This document shows, piece by piece, positions 24,858 through 33,620 of a stretch of DNA of 64,000 nucleotides. A program made the translations under genes and the position numbers. The stretch spans positions 1,236 through 65,235 of the forward strand of contig NZ_LMSI01000021.1 in assembly GCF_001428075.1 (NCBI RefSeq), written 5' to 3'. The DNA comes from Arthrobacter sp. Soil764. Its GTDB lineage: Bacteria; Actinomycetota; Actinomycetes; Actinomycetales; Micrococcaceae. The notes below the pieces were generated by a model. The model had not been told where the DNA came from and ran no database searches. It saw only the letters and a list, made by a program, of their open reading frames with translations. Every line of letters begins with the position of its first letter. Position 1 is the first letter of the stretch.

Positions 24858-26902
24858 TATGCGTTGACCTTTCCGAAGAGTTCCAGGACTTCATCCTCGG
24901 ACGTGGCCGCCTCCAGCCGGGCAACCTGTTCCTTGTTGGTGAAGACCTTGGCGATGGAGGACAGGATGTGCAGGTGCTCGTTGTTGATGCCGGCAACGCC
25001 CACCACGAACTTGACCTGCTTGCCGTTCCAGTCAATGCCTTCCGGGTAGCGGATCACGGACACTGCCGACTTGCGGATGTGGTCCTTGGCGGCGTTGGTG
25101 CCGTGCGGGATGGCCAGGAAGCTGCCCATGTAGGTGGACACGGATTCTTCCCGCTCGTGCATGGCGGCGATGTAGCCCTCATCCACGGCTCCGCGGGCCA
25201 GCAGGAGCCGGCCGGCCTCGTCAATGGCGGCGTCGCGGGTGGTGGCCGAACCGCGCATGACCACGCTCTCGCGGGCCAGGATGTCGGAGCTTCCGTTCGC
25301 GGAGGCTGCGGCGGCACCTGCTCCGGCAGGGGCTGCGTCAACCGGGGCATCGGCGGCGTGGGCGCCATGGGTGGTGCCGGCGTCGGACGTTCCACCCTCG
25401 GCGTTGCTCTCGCGGACCAGGTCCACGATCTCCTCATAGCGCGGGCTGCTCATGAAGTTGTCCACGGAGTAGTGGACGGCGCTGGAGGTGGCCGGCTTGG
25501 CCCGTTCGGTGAGGTCCTGGTGCGTGACCACAACGTCGTAGGTGTCGCTGAGGTTGGCGATGGAGGCGTTGGTGACCTTGACGTCCGGGAAGCCGGCCGC
25601 TTTGATCTTGTTCCGCAGCACGGAGGCGCCCATGGCGCTGGAGCCCATGCCGGCGTCGCACGCGAACACGATGTTCCGGACGGGGCCGGCCAGGACGCCC
25701 ACTCCGCCACGGCCGGACGCGGCACCTGCGGAAGCGCCTGCACCGGTGAGGGTGGAGGACACCGAGCTCTTCTTGCCCTTCATTGCCTCCATGCGGGCAG
25801 TGGCGTCGCCCAGGTCGGCTTCATCGCTGTGCTTGGTGGTCTTCATGATTACGGAGGCCACCAGGAAGGACGCCGTGGTGGCGAGCAGCACCGACAGGAT
25901 CACGCCGAGGTAGCTGTCACGGGACGTCTGGGCGAGCACCGCGATGATGGATCCCGGGGCGGCGGGGGCAACGAGTCCCGCGCCGGTGACGGCAAGGGTG
26001 GCGATGCCGGTCATGCCGCCGGCGATGGCTGCCAGGATCAGCAGCGGGCGCATCAGCACGTACGGGAAGTAGATCTCGTGGATACCGCCCAGGAAGTGGA
26101 TGATCGCGGCACCGGGGGCCGACGCCTTGGCGGCACCGCGGCCGAAGAACATGTAGGCCAGCAGGATGCCCAGGCCGGGGCCCGGGTTGGCCTCGAGCAG
26201 GAACAGGATGGACTTGCCCTGGTCCAGCGACTGCTGGACGCCCAGCGGCGTGAGCACACCGTGGTTGATGGCGTTGTTCAGGAACAGCACCTTGGCAGGC
26301 TCGATGAAGATGCTGGTCAGTGGCAGCAGTCCGTTGTTGACCAGGAACTGCACCACGTTGCCGGCTGCGGTGCTGAAGGCCGTTACCAGCGGTGAAATTC
26401 CGTAGAAGCCCAGCATGGCGAGCAATGCGCCCCAGATGCCGGCGGAGAAGTTGTTGACCAGCATCTCGAAGCCGGGGCGGATCTTGCCGTCCCAGAGCAT
26501 ATCGATCTTCTTCATGGTCCAGCCGCCCAGCGGACCCATGATCATGGCACCGATGAACATGGGGATGCCGGCACCAACGATCACGCCCATGGTGCCGATG
26601 GCTCCCACCACGCCGCCGCGGACGTCATAGACGTTCTTGCCGCCGGTGTAGCCGATCAGGAGCGGCAGGAGGTACGTGATCATGGGGCCTACCAGGCCGA
26701 TGTTTGGCTTGCCGCCGGTCTCGCCGAAACCACCCAGTTGCGGAACGGGCAGCCAGCCCTTCTCGATGAAGAGGGCGGTGATGATGCCCCAGGCGATGAA
26801 CGCCCCGATGTTGGGCATGATCATGCCGGACAGGAATGTCCCGAACTTTTGGACGTGCACGCGCGCGCTGGTGCGGGGTTTTGCAACTGTCTCTGTTGCC
26901 AT
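24857..26902 (-). CDS. mtlA: Mannitol PTS enzyme IICBA
   Basis: A 681-residue fused permease/phosphotransferase. Residues 1-340 are the EIIC membrane domain (MPNIGAFIAWGIITALF at ~29; EANPGPGLGILLAYMFFG and LGGIHEIYFPYVL in the sugar-binding half). EIIB follows with the phospho-Cys415 in IVFACDAGMGSSAMGASV. EIIA ends the protein with the phospho-His600 in SFLAIPHGTNAAKDH. Gly/Ala-rich linkers join domains (~370-405 and ~515-550). It imports mannitol as mannitol-1-phosphate, taking phosphate from HPr. ATG 26902 with AGGA upstream is preferred to 26920. It is the second gene after tetR. Confidence 0.94.
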   Translation of the reverse strand: MATETVAKPRTSARVHVQKFGTFLSGMIMPNIGAFIAWGIITALFIEKGWLPVPQLGGFGETGGKPNIGLVGPMITYLLPLLIGYTGGKNVYDVRGGVVGAIGTMGVIVGAGIPMFIGAMIMGPLGGWTMKKIDMLWDGKIRPGFEMLVNNFSAGIWGALLAMLGFYGISPLVTAFSTAAGNVVQFLVNNGLLPLTSIFIEPAKVLFLNNAINHGVLTPLGVQQSLDQGKSILFLLEANPGPGLGILLAYMFFGRGAAKASAPGAAIIHFLGGIHEIYFPYVLMRPLLILAAIAGGMTGIATLAVTGAGLVAPAAPGSIIAVLAQTSRDSYLGVILSVLLATTASFLVASVIMKTTKHSDEADLGDATARMEAMKGKKSSVSSTLTGAGASAGAASGRGGVGVLAGPVRNIVFACDAGMGSSAMGASVLRNKIKAAGFPDVKVTNASIANLSDTYDVVVTHQDLTERAKPATSSAVHYSVDNFMSSPRYEEIVDLVRESNAEGGTSDAGTTHGAHAADAPVDAAPAGAGAAAASANGSSDILARESVVMRGSATTRDAAIDEAGRLLLARGAVDEGYIAAMHEREESVSTYMGSFLAIPHGTNAAKDHIRKSAVSVIRYPEGIDWNGKQVKFVVGVAGINNEHLHILSSIAKVFTNKEQVARLEAATSEDEVLELFGKVNA

Positions 26903-26989
26903 GTGATTTCCTAACCTCATTCCTGCTGCTCCGCAGGAGTGGTCCGATGATTACGACGACGTACTGCTGGGTACTACGGGGTTGCGGGG

Positions 26990-27718
26990 CTAACCGGTGG
27001 GGCTGGTGGAGATCCGGTGCAGCCATTCGAGGAAGAGCTTGAGTTCCGAGCTGGAAAGCTGGTCAGAGTGCGAAGCCTGAAGTGCGGCGTTCAGGGCGAT
27101 CGCTGCCACCACCACCGAGGACTTTCCGGTGCCGCCCGGGGCCGGGCCGCTGGCGGGCTCGGCGGACACCGCGAAGATCATGGCGTCCCGGGTCATGGTG
27201 GACAATTCGAGGTTGCGCTCGGTTGCGGGCTCCGCAATCAGCATCAGCGTCACGCCCACATTGGCTGCCAGGATGGACCTGGCTGCCTCCCTGGGCTGGA
27301 CGTTCAGCTGGCCCGCCGCCGCTGCCTTGTTCAGCATCTCCTCCATGAGCGCCTCGGCGTCTGCCACGATGGCAGGCCGGCTCTCCGGACGGATGTTGCC
27401 GAACATCACCAGGTACAGCTCAGGCTGGTTCAGTCCGAACTGGACATGGTTGTCCCACATTCTCCGGATGTCCTCAAGCGGCTGTCCGGAGGGGGCGAAA
27501 TCCCTTTCGCCCGCGACATATTCTTCAAACCCTGCGGCGACGACGGCGTCGAACAGACCTTCCTTGTCACCGAAGTGGTGGTACAGGGTGGGCGCCGAAA
27601 CTCCCGCCAGGTGGGTGATCTGGCGGGTTGATACCGGTGCTCCCGCGGATTTTGCCAGCAGTTCCGCGGCAGCACGGAGCAGCCGCATTTTGGGGGGAAG
27701 CTGGCCATCCAAACTCAT
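26990..27718 (-). CDS. TetR-family regulator, probable mannitol-PTS regulator
   Basis: A 242-residue TetR protein. Helix-turn-helix near residues 25-60: STRQITHLAGVSAPTLYHHF, preceded by LLRAAAELLAKSAG. The C-terminal ligand domain is of the longer TetR_C type with LNQPELYLVMFGNIRPES; a Gly/Pro-rich loop lies at ~190-205. It is 87 bp upstream of mtlA and divergent from ptsI, with a perfect 15-bp dyad 19 bp before its start. This context makes it a likely regulator of tetR-mtlA-mtlD and ptsI. The inducer is unknown but mannitol or its phosphate is the obvious candidate. Confidence 0.85.
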   Translation of the reverse strand: MSLDGQLPPKMRLLRAAAELLAKSAGAPVSTRQITHLAGVSAPTLYHHFGDKEGLFDAVVAAGFEEYVAGERDFAPSGQPLEDIRRMWDNHVQFGLNQPELYLVMFGNIRPESRPAIVADAEALMEEMLNKAAAAGQLNVQPREAARSILAANVGVTLMLIAEPATERNLELSTMTRDAMIFAVSAEPASGPAPGGTGKSSVVVAAIALNAALQASHSDQLSSSELKLFLEWLHRISTSPTG

Positions 27719-27736
27719 AACCGCTACCCTAGCACC

Positions 27737-27751
27737 TATAGCGTTGCTATA
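27737..27751. promoter_or_regulatory. TetR-type operator
   Basis: TATAGCGTTGCTATA is a perfect dyad with 6-bp arms and a 3-bp centre, between the divergent tetR and ptsI genes. Confidence 0.65.
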
Positions 27752-27765
27752 TGAACTGAATCACA
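27750..27765. promoter_or_regulatory. CRP/GlxR-like site next to TetR operator
   Basis: TATGAACTGAATCACA fits TGTGA-N6-TCACA with one mismatch. It abuts the TetR dyad (two bases shared) in the ptsI/tetR promoter region, suggesting carbon-source control by a cAMP-receptor protein. Confidence 0.45.
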
Positions 27766-27878
27766 TACAATTTTTTCAGGCACGTTTCCCGCCCTGGACG
27801 TAGCAGTCTTCAGGCGGACCCGGCACGGTGCCGGAGAACTTGGCGGGCCTGTCCACCGGCAGAGAATGAGGACCTTCA

Positions 27879-29564
27879 GTGCAGAACTTCCCAGGAGTAG
27901 GCGTCAGCCCAGGCCGCGTCATCGGCACCGTCCGGCAGATGCCCAAACCGATCAGTGAGCCTCCCGCCGGCGAACAGCTGGCCCCGGGAACCACTGCCGA
28001 GGAAGCCACAGCAGCACTGAAGGCAGCCGCGCAGGCGGTGCACGACGAACTGAAGGACCGCGCCGCCCACGCCACCGGCGACGGCAAGGCCGTCCTGGAG
28101 GCCACCGCACTGATGGCCAAGGACACCATGCTGATCAAGGGGGCAGCCAAACTGGTGGCCCGGGGCACCTCCGCCGAACGAGCCATCTGGGAATCCGGTT
28201 CCTCCGTATCCGAGATGCTGCACAACCTGGGCGGTTACATGGCCGAACGCGCCACCGATGTCCTTGACGTGCGCGCCCGGATCGTGGCCGAGCTCCGGGG
28301 AGTTCCCGCACCCGGCATTCCCGCCTCCAACACCCCGTTCGTCCTGGTGGCAGAGGACCTGGCCCCGGCGGACACCGCGACACTCGACCCGAACAAGGTC
28401 CTGGCGCTGGTGACCGCAGGCGGCGGCCCCCAGTCGCACACCGCCATCATCGCCCGGTCCCTCGGCCTGCCCGCCGTGGTTGCCGCCGTGGGCGTGGACG
28501 AACTCCCGGACGGCACCGAGGTGTACGTGGACGGCGCAGCCGGCCTCATCACCTCCGCGCCCGACGAATCCCTGCGGGCAACAGCGGAAGCATGGGCCGC
28601 CACGGCATCGCTGCTGGCAGAGTTCACCGGCACGGGCACGACGGCGGACGGCCACGAGGTGCCGCTGCTTGCCAACGTGGGCGGCGGCAAGGACGCCGAA
28701 GCGGCCGCGAAGCTGGGAGCCCAGGGCGTGGGCCTCTTCCGCACCGAGTTCTGCTTCCTTGAGCGCGATACCGAGCCCAGCGTCGAAGAGCAGGCCGCTG
28801 CCTACAAGAGTGTCTTTGATGCCTTCCCGGGCAAGAAGGTGGTCCTGCGCACCCTGGATGCCGGCGCGGACAAGCCGCTGCCGTTCCTGACGGACTCCAC
28901 CGAGCCCAACCCGGCCCTCGGCGTCCGCGGCTACCGCACCGACTTCACCACCCCCGGCGTCCTGGACCGCCAGCTGGAAGCCATCGCCCTGGCGCAGCAG
29001 CAGTCCCAGGCCGATGTCTGGGTCATGGCCCCGATGATCTCCACGGCGGAAGAAGCGGCCCGGTTCGCTTCCATGTGCGCCGATGCCGGCATCAAAACCC
29101 CCGGCGTCATGGTGGAGGTCCCGTCGGCAGCCCTTACCGCCGAGTCCATCCTCCGCGAGGTGGGCTTTGCCAGCCTTGGCACCAACGACCTCACCCAGTA
29201 CGCCATGGCCGCAGACCGCCAGCTTGGTCCGCTGGCCAACCTGAACACCCCGTGGCAGCCTGCCGTCCTGCGCCTCGTCGGCCTCACCGTTGAAGGATCC
29301 CGCGCGGAGGGCCACAACAAGCCCGTGGGCGTCTGTGGCGAGGCTGCCGCCGACCCCGCCCTCGCCGTCGTCCTTACCGGCCTCGGCGTCAGCACCCTGT
29401 CCATGACGGCGCGCTCCCTCGCCGCGGTGGCGGCAGTCCTGAAGACGGTGACCCTGTCCGAAGCCCAGGATCTGGCCAAACTTGCCCTGTCCGCGCCGAG
29501 CGCCACCGAGGCGCGGGCGTGGGTCCGGGAAAAGCTGCCGGTATTGGAGGAGCTGGGACTCTGA
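27879..29564 (+). CDS. ptsI: Phosphoenolpyruvate-protein phosphotransferase (PTS enzyme I)
   Basis: A 561-residue enzyme I that passes phosphate from PEP to HPr. Order: swivelling-domain phospho-His187 in GGGPQSHTAIIARSLGLPAV; PEP-binding blocks ANVGGGKDAEAAAKLGAQGV, GLFRTEFCFLERD and LRTLDAGADKPLPFL; active-site loop EVPSAALTAESIL followed by SLGTNDLTQYAMAADR; and a Cys block PVGVCGEAAAD. Length is normal. The start is GTG 27879 after AATGAGGA. It is divergent from the mannitol operon with which it cooperates. No HPr gene (ptsH) is present in the window. Confidence 0.95.
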   Translation: MQNFPGVGVSPGRVIGTVRQMPKPISEPPAGEQLAPGTTAEEATAALKAAAQAVHDELKDRAAHATGDGKAVLEATALMAKDTMLIKGAAKLVARGTSAERAIWESGSSVSEMLHNLGGYMAERATDVLDVRARIVAELRGVPAPGIPASNTPFVLVAEDLAPADTATLDPNKVLALVTAGGGPQSHTAIIARSLGLPAVVAAVGVDELPDGTEVYVDGAAGLITSAPDESLRATAEAWAATASLLAEFTGTGTTADGHEVPLLANVGGGKDAEAAAKLGAQGVGLFRTEFCFLERDTEPSVEEQAAAYKSVFDAFPGKKVVLRTLDAGADKPLPFLTDSTEPNPALGVRGYRTDFTTPGVLDRQLEAIALAQQQSQADVWVMAPMISTAEEAARFASMCADAGIKTPGVMVEVPSAALTAESILREVGFASLGTNDLTQYAMAADRQLGPLANLNTPWQPAVLRLVGLTVEGSRAEGHNKPVGVCGEAAADPALAVVLTGLGVSTLSMTARSLAAVAAVLKTVTLSEAQDLAKLALSAPSATEARAWVREKLPVLEELGL

Positions 29565-29572
29565 CGCGTCCG

Positions 29573-29599
29573 CGGCCGCGGCCCGGCCGGCCGCGGCCG
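29573..29599 (+). terminator. GC-only hairpin after ptsI
   Basis: An 11-bp stem (29573-29583 with 29589-29599, arm CGGCCGCGGCC) with a 5-nt loop. It lies between the ptsI stop and the next gene; there is no U-tract, so termination is likely but not certain. Confidence 0.5.
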
Positions 29600-29614
29600 G
29601 GATAGGCTACGTCC

Positions 29615-30040
29615 ATGGCACTGATAGCCCCCCGCGTCACGGCCGGCCTGCCTGCCGGCGACGCCCGCAGCCTTGCGCGCGCCCTGGCGGACAGCAATGA
29701 CATCACCGTCTTCGTCGACGGCACGGTCCACCGACTGCCCGGGCAGGCGCGGGACGCCGTCGTGGATCTTCTTGCCCGGCTCAGCCGGGGCGAAACGGTG
29801 ACCGTGAGCAGCGTGGAGGACATGCTGACCACGTCGCAGGCGGCCGAGCTTGCGGGTATCTCGCACACCTACCTGCGCAACATGACGGACCGCGGTGAAA
29901 TCCCGGTGGAGTACCGCGGCTCGCACCGGCGGATCCGGACAGCTGACATCATGGCGTGGCTCGAGGCCCAGAAACTTGCGGAACAAAAACGCCGGCATGA
30001 CAAGGCCGCCGGGGCAGACGCCGCCGGCACGGGCGAGTAG
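29615..30040 (+). CDS. Excisionase-type helix-turn-helix DNA-binding protein
   Basis: A 141-residue protein whose C-terminal third is a MerR/excisionase-like helix-turn-helix: LTTSQAAELAGISHTYLRNM then GEIPVEYRGSHRRIRTADIM, ending in a basic tail (LAEQKRRHDKAAGAD). Residues 1-65 are a small alpha/beta segment (ITVFVDGTVHRLPGQARDAV). Despite the excisionase label, no integrase or attachment repeat is nearby. Such proteins are often antitoxins paired with PIN-domain toxins; no PIN gene follows here. The ATG lies in good context after ptsI's hairpin; the following hydrolase starts 13 bp after its stop. Confidence 0.75.
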   Translation: MALIAPRVTAGLPAGDARSLARALADSNDITVFVDGTVHRLPGQARDAVVDLLARLSRGETVTVSSVEDMLTTSQAAELAGISHTYLRNMTDRGEIPVEYRGSHRRIRTADIMAWLEAQKLAEQKRRHDKAAGADAAGTGE

Positions 30041-30052
30041 TTGGGCACCCGC

Positions 30053-30859
30053 ATGGCGTGGCCCCGCTCCCGGAAAGAGCCACTGAGGTCAGCCGACGTG
30101 GAGGCCGACGGGCTCCAGGGGTGCATCCTCTGGGCTGACGGCACACCTGCGCCGGGGCCGGAAACCGCCGGCAGCCAAACCGCACCCGCCTATATCCTTA
30201 TCCACGGCATCGGGGTTTCCCACCGCTACCTTCGGCGCCTCCACGACGAGCTCGCCGCCGTTGGACCCACCTATTCGCTGGACCTGCCAGGTTTTGCCGG
30301 GACCCCCAGGCCCGGGCGGCAGCTGTCCGTGGAGGACTACGGGGCCTTCATCGCGCAGGCATTGAAGGCCTGTGGCATTGGCCAATATGTCCTGGTGGGA
30401 CATTCGATGGGGGTCCAGTTCGCCATCGAAGCCGCGCTTGACGCACCGCAGCAGGTGCGCCGGTTGGTGCTGATGGGTCCCGTGGTGGACTCGCGGCACC
30501 GCAGCGTCCGGCGGCAGGGCCTGGCACTGTTCCTGGACTCGCTCCTGAGGGAAAGCGCCTCCTCCAACTGGCTGGTGTTCTCGGACTATTTCCGTTGCGG
30601 TCCGCGCTGGTACTTCACCATGCTGCCCGTAATGATGGCCTACCCCACCGAGCTGCGGCTTGCGGGCATCAATGCGCCAGTGCTGGTGCTGCGCGGAAAA
30701 CACGATCCGGTGGCGGGCGCGGATTGGTCGCTCCGGCTCTCGCAGGTTGTGCCGCAGGGAAGCTTTGTTGAGATTGGCCGGGCAGGACACGTGGCCCAGC
30801 ACCTGCGCCCGCGGCAGGTTGCGGACGCCATCAGGTCTTTCGCCGAGGCCTCCGTCTAG
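30053..30859 (+). CDS. Alpha/beta-fold hydrolase
   Basis: A 268-residue serine hydrolase of the alpha/beta fold. The oxyanion-hole segment ILIHGIGVSHRYLRRL is at ~46. The nucleophile elbow VLVGHSMGVQFAIEAAL contains Ser in GHSMG. The acid is in LRGKHDPVAGADW and the base is His in GRAGHVAQHL. No signal peptide. Start ATG 30053 is preferred to TTG 30041. It sits 13 bp after the HTH gene and is followed by the convergent AdeR gene. Substrate unknown; an ester or lactone hydrolase is likely. Confidence 0.86.
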   Translation: MAWPRSRKEPLRSADVEADGLQGCILWADGTPAPGPETAGSQTAPAYILIHGIGVSHRYLRRLHDELAAVGPTYSLDLPGFAGTPRPGRQLSVEDYGAFIAQALKACGIGQYVLVGHSMGVQFAIEAALDAPQQVRRLVLMGPVVDSRHRSVRRQGLALFLDSLLRESASSNWLVFSDYFRCGPRWYFTMLPVMMAYPTELRLAGINAPVLVLRGKHDPVAGADWSLRLSQVVPQGSFVEIGRAGHVAQHLRPRQVADAIRSFAEASV

Positions 30860-30875
30860 CGCCAGATTCCGGACC

Positions 30876-32096
30876 TCAAATTCTGGGCCTTCCCGCCCAG
30901 CGCCGCATCTTGAGGGCGGCGTGCAGTTCCAGGCGGAGCATGCCCTTCAGCGGGTCCACCCCCAGCAGCTGCCGGATCCGGCCCAGCCTGTTGTAGATGC
31001 TGCTGCGGTGCAGGTGGAGCTTGCCGGCGACGTCCTGCACGGAGCCGTCGTTGTCATAGAGGAGTTCAAGGACCGGGATGAGTTCGTCGTTGCGGTCGTG
31101 GTCCTCAAGCATGCGGAAGTAGACCGAGCCGGAGTCCGCCCAAGCCCCCACCCCTCCCCCGGCCGACGCGAGCAGCTGGTAGACGCCCGTTGCGCGGCAG
31201 TCCACCAGTTCGCCCAGCTGCGGGTCCACCGCCGCCGCCTGCGCCGCCACCCGCGACTGCCGGTATGCCTCCGACAGCTGGCGGGTTTTCGAGAAACCCT
31301 CGCTGATGCCCAGGATGATCCGGTGGACCGGGCGGCCGGAGCGCTTGGCAAGCTCCAGCTGGTAGTGGACCAGGACCTGCGCGTGGTTGGCCCGGCCGGT
31401 CGACTCGCGGAACAGCACCACGGAATGCGTCTCCGTCCCGGCGCTGAACAGGGCGGCATCCACCCCAACGGTTGCCTGGAGCGCGGTGGAGCGGTGGATC
31501 AGGGTGGACGCGATGGGGTCCGGACCGCTGGCCCAGCCGTCCGCATCGAGCACCGTAACCATCTGCCACGGGCCGCGCCCCTGGACTTCCTTCCAGCCGG
31601 CGACGGCGGCCAGGGCATTGGGTTCCCCTGCACAGGCGGCGAGGAACTCCCGCTCCCGGCCCCGCCGGAATTCGGATTCGGCCGTGTTCGAGTCGAGCAG
31701 GAGGCCGGACAGCAGCTCAAGCTCGTGGTTCACGCCCGGCAACTGGGTGAGGATCGCCGTCGGGCTTTCCTCCGCGGAGTCCTGCTGCACCCAGAGGTAG
31801 CCCACGCGGAATCCCCGCACCATAAGCGGAACGCAAACCCGGCCCAGCATGCCCAGGTCCGGGTTGGCGGGAACCACAACGGGCCGCACGGCGGTGGCGA
31901 TGCCGTGGGAGAGCTGCCAGGCGCTCACGTCCGCCGGGACCTTCTTGCTGAGGAGGAAGTTCACGCGCACCCGGTCGGCGTGGGACTGGTTCGAGCTGTA
32001 GGCAAGCAGCAGGCCGTCCAGGTCCTCGAGGGAAAGCCCGCGTCCCAGCTTCTGTGCCACCTGTTCCACGAGCTGTTCCACACCCTGCTGCTGCAT
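30876..32096 (-). CDS. adeR: PucR-family activator of alanine dehydrogenase (AdeR-like)
   Basis: A 406-residue regulator. The C-terminal PucR-type helix-turn-helix is at ~350-395 (LLYDNDGSVQDVAGKLHLHR then SSIYNRLGRIRQLLGVDPLK). A GGDEF-like CdaR middle domain (IILGISEGFSKTRQLSEAYR, HSVVLFRES) is at ~200-300. Bacillus AdeR belongs to this family and activates ald; here the gene is divergent from ald across 232 bp, exactly that arrangement. I therefore call it AdeR by context; the effector is probably alanine or a related metabolite. The N-terminal ~170 residues show GAF/PAS-like alternation but no clear ligand motif. Confidence 0.82.
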   Translation of the reverse strand: MQQQGVEQLVEQVAQKLGRGLSLEDLDGLLLAYSSNQSHADRVRVNFLLSKKVPADVSAWQLSHGIATAVRPVVVPANPDLGMLGRVCVPLMVRGFRVGYLWVQQDSAEESPTAILTQLPGVNHELELLSGLLLDSNTAESEFRRGREREFLAACAGEPNALAAVAGWKEVQGRGPWQMVTVLDADGWASGPDPIASTLIHRSTALQATVGVDAALFSAGTETHSVVLFRESTGRANHAQVLVHYQLELAKRSGRPVHRIILGISEGFSKTRQLSEAYRQSRVAAQAAAVDPQLGELVDCRATGVYQLLASAGGGVGAWADSGSVYFRMLEDHDRNDELIPVLELLYDNDGSVQDVAGKLHLHRSSIYNRLGRIRQLLGVDPLKGMLRLELHAALKMRRWAGRPRI

Positions 32097-32328
32097 GGGC
32101 CAACACTACTGCTCCGGAACCCCTGTGGACGAACGGACATGAGGCGACACCTGACGCTTCAAGGCTCGACAGATGTCTAGCTGACGGCGGCAAAAACCGC
32201 GGAATCACGCGATTTCCCATGTGGCGCTTCGGGCTCCCGCATGTCAGCTGGCTCACAGCCGGATTTATCGTTGAAGCACGAAATCCTTCCGTTTTACGGC
32301 CCACCGGCCCCACACCCTGGAGCAGACG

Positions 32329-33447
32329 ATGATCATCGGCGTCCCCAAAGAAATCAAGAACAACGAGTTCCGCGTGGCCATCACCGCGGCCGGCGTCCAC
32401 GAGTTCCTTACTCACGGGCACACCGTCCTGGTGGAGCGCGGTGCTGGCCTGGGCTCAGGTATTACCGACGAGGAATACTCGATCGCCGGTGCCGAAATCG
32501 TCAACGAAGCCGATGACGTCTGGGCCCGCGCGGACATGGTCATGAAGGTCAAGGAGCCCATCAAGGCCGAGTACCACCGCTTCCGCAAGGGCCTGATCCT
32601 CTTCACCTACCTGCACCTGGCCGCCGAGCCGGAACTGACCCGGGAGCTCATCAACTCCGGCGTCACCGCCATCGCCTACGAAACCGTGCAGGAGGGCCGG
32701 TCGCTGCCGCTGCTCGCCCCGATGTCTGAGGTTGCAGGCCGCCTGTCCGTCCAGGTGGGTGCCACCTCCCTGATGGCTCCGGCCGGCGGCAAGGGCGTCC
32801 TGCTGGGCGGCGTGCCCGGCGTGCGCCCCGCCAAGGTGGTTGTCCTTGGCGCCGGTGTTGCCGGCACCAACGCCGCAGCCATGGCCCTTGGCCTGGGTGC
32901 CGACGTCACCATCCTGGACATCAACATCAACCGCCTGCGCGAACTGGACGCCCAGTACCAGGGGCGGCTGAAGACGGTCGCTTCCAACAAGTACGAGATC
33001 GAAAAGTCCGTGGTGGACGCAGACCTGGTCATCGGTTCCGTCCTGATCCCGGGTGCCAAGGCCCCCAAGCTGGTCACCAACGACCTCGTGGCCCGGATGA
33101 AGCCCGGCTCGGTCCTGGTGGACATCGCCGTGGACCAGGGCGGCTGCTTCGAGGACACGCACCCCACCACGCACCAGGAACCCACGTACAAGGTGCACAA
33201 CACCATCTTCTACTGCGTGGCCAACATGCCCGGCGCCGTGCCCAACACCTCCACCTACGCGCTGACCAACGTCACCCTGCGCTACGCGGTGTCCCTGGCC
33301 AACCTGGGCGTCAAGGCCGCCTTCGACCATGACCCCGCCCTCGCCGCCGGCCTGAACATCGCCGCCGGCCATGTGGCCCACCACTCCGTGTCCGAGGCCC
33401 ACGACCTGCCCCTCGTCGCCGACTGGCACGAACTGGTTTCCGCCTAA
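32329..33447 (+). CDS. ald: Alanine dehydrogenase
   Basis: A 372-residue NAD-dependent enzyme interconverting alanine with pyruvate and ammonia. N-terminal [20 protein letters not shown] is the family signature. [14 protein letters not shown] holds a catalytic Lys and [13 protein letters not shown] a catalytic His. The NAD fold is [23 protein letters not shown]; the C-terminal half has [18 protein letters not shown] and [16 protein letters not shown]. Length is standard. It is downstream of the AdeR divergent promoter. It links amino-acid nitrogen to pyruvate metabolism, also served here by Ldh and malic enzyme. Confidence 0.96.
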   Translation: MIIGVPKEIKNNEFRVAITAAGVHEFLTHGHTVLVERGAGLGSGITDEEYSIAGAEIVNEADDVWARADMVMKVKEPIKAEYHRFRKGLILFTYLHLAAEPELTRELINSGVTAIAYETVQEGRSLPLLAPMSEVAGRLSVQVGATSLMAPAGGKGVLLGGVPGVRPAKVVVLGAGVAGTNAAAMALGLGADVTILDININRLRELDAQYQGRLKTVASNKYEIEKSVVDADLVIGSVLIPGAKAPKLVTNDLVARMKPGSVLVDIAVDQGGCFEDTHPTTHQEPTYKVHNTIFYCVANMPGAVPNTSTYALTNVTLRYAVSLANLGVKAAFDHDPALAAGLNIAAGHVAHHSVSEAHDLPLVADWHELVSA

Positions 33448-33620
33448 GCCCTTCTGACGCCCGCTGCTCGTCCCGCTGCGCCGGACGACAGACATCCTCT
33501 GCGTGCTGCTCCTTTGTCGCGTCTGGGGCCACGCCAGCAGGGTTCCCTGACCGAGCTTGCGAGGTTAGGGTGCTGGTGGGGAGCACGCTGCCGGATGCCT
33601 GTCGTTCGGCGTTCGGCATG

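Noticed and set aside
24968..26395. 475-residue frame antisense to mtlA
   Set aside because: mtlA is certain from three PTS domains with both phosphorylation sites, so this frame is a shadow.
29615..30040. Excisionase-like protein as sign of a mobile element
   Set aside because: Only the helix-turn-helix is shared with excisionases; no integrase, recombination site or repeats surround it.
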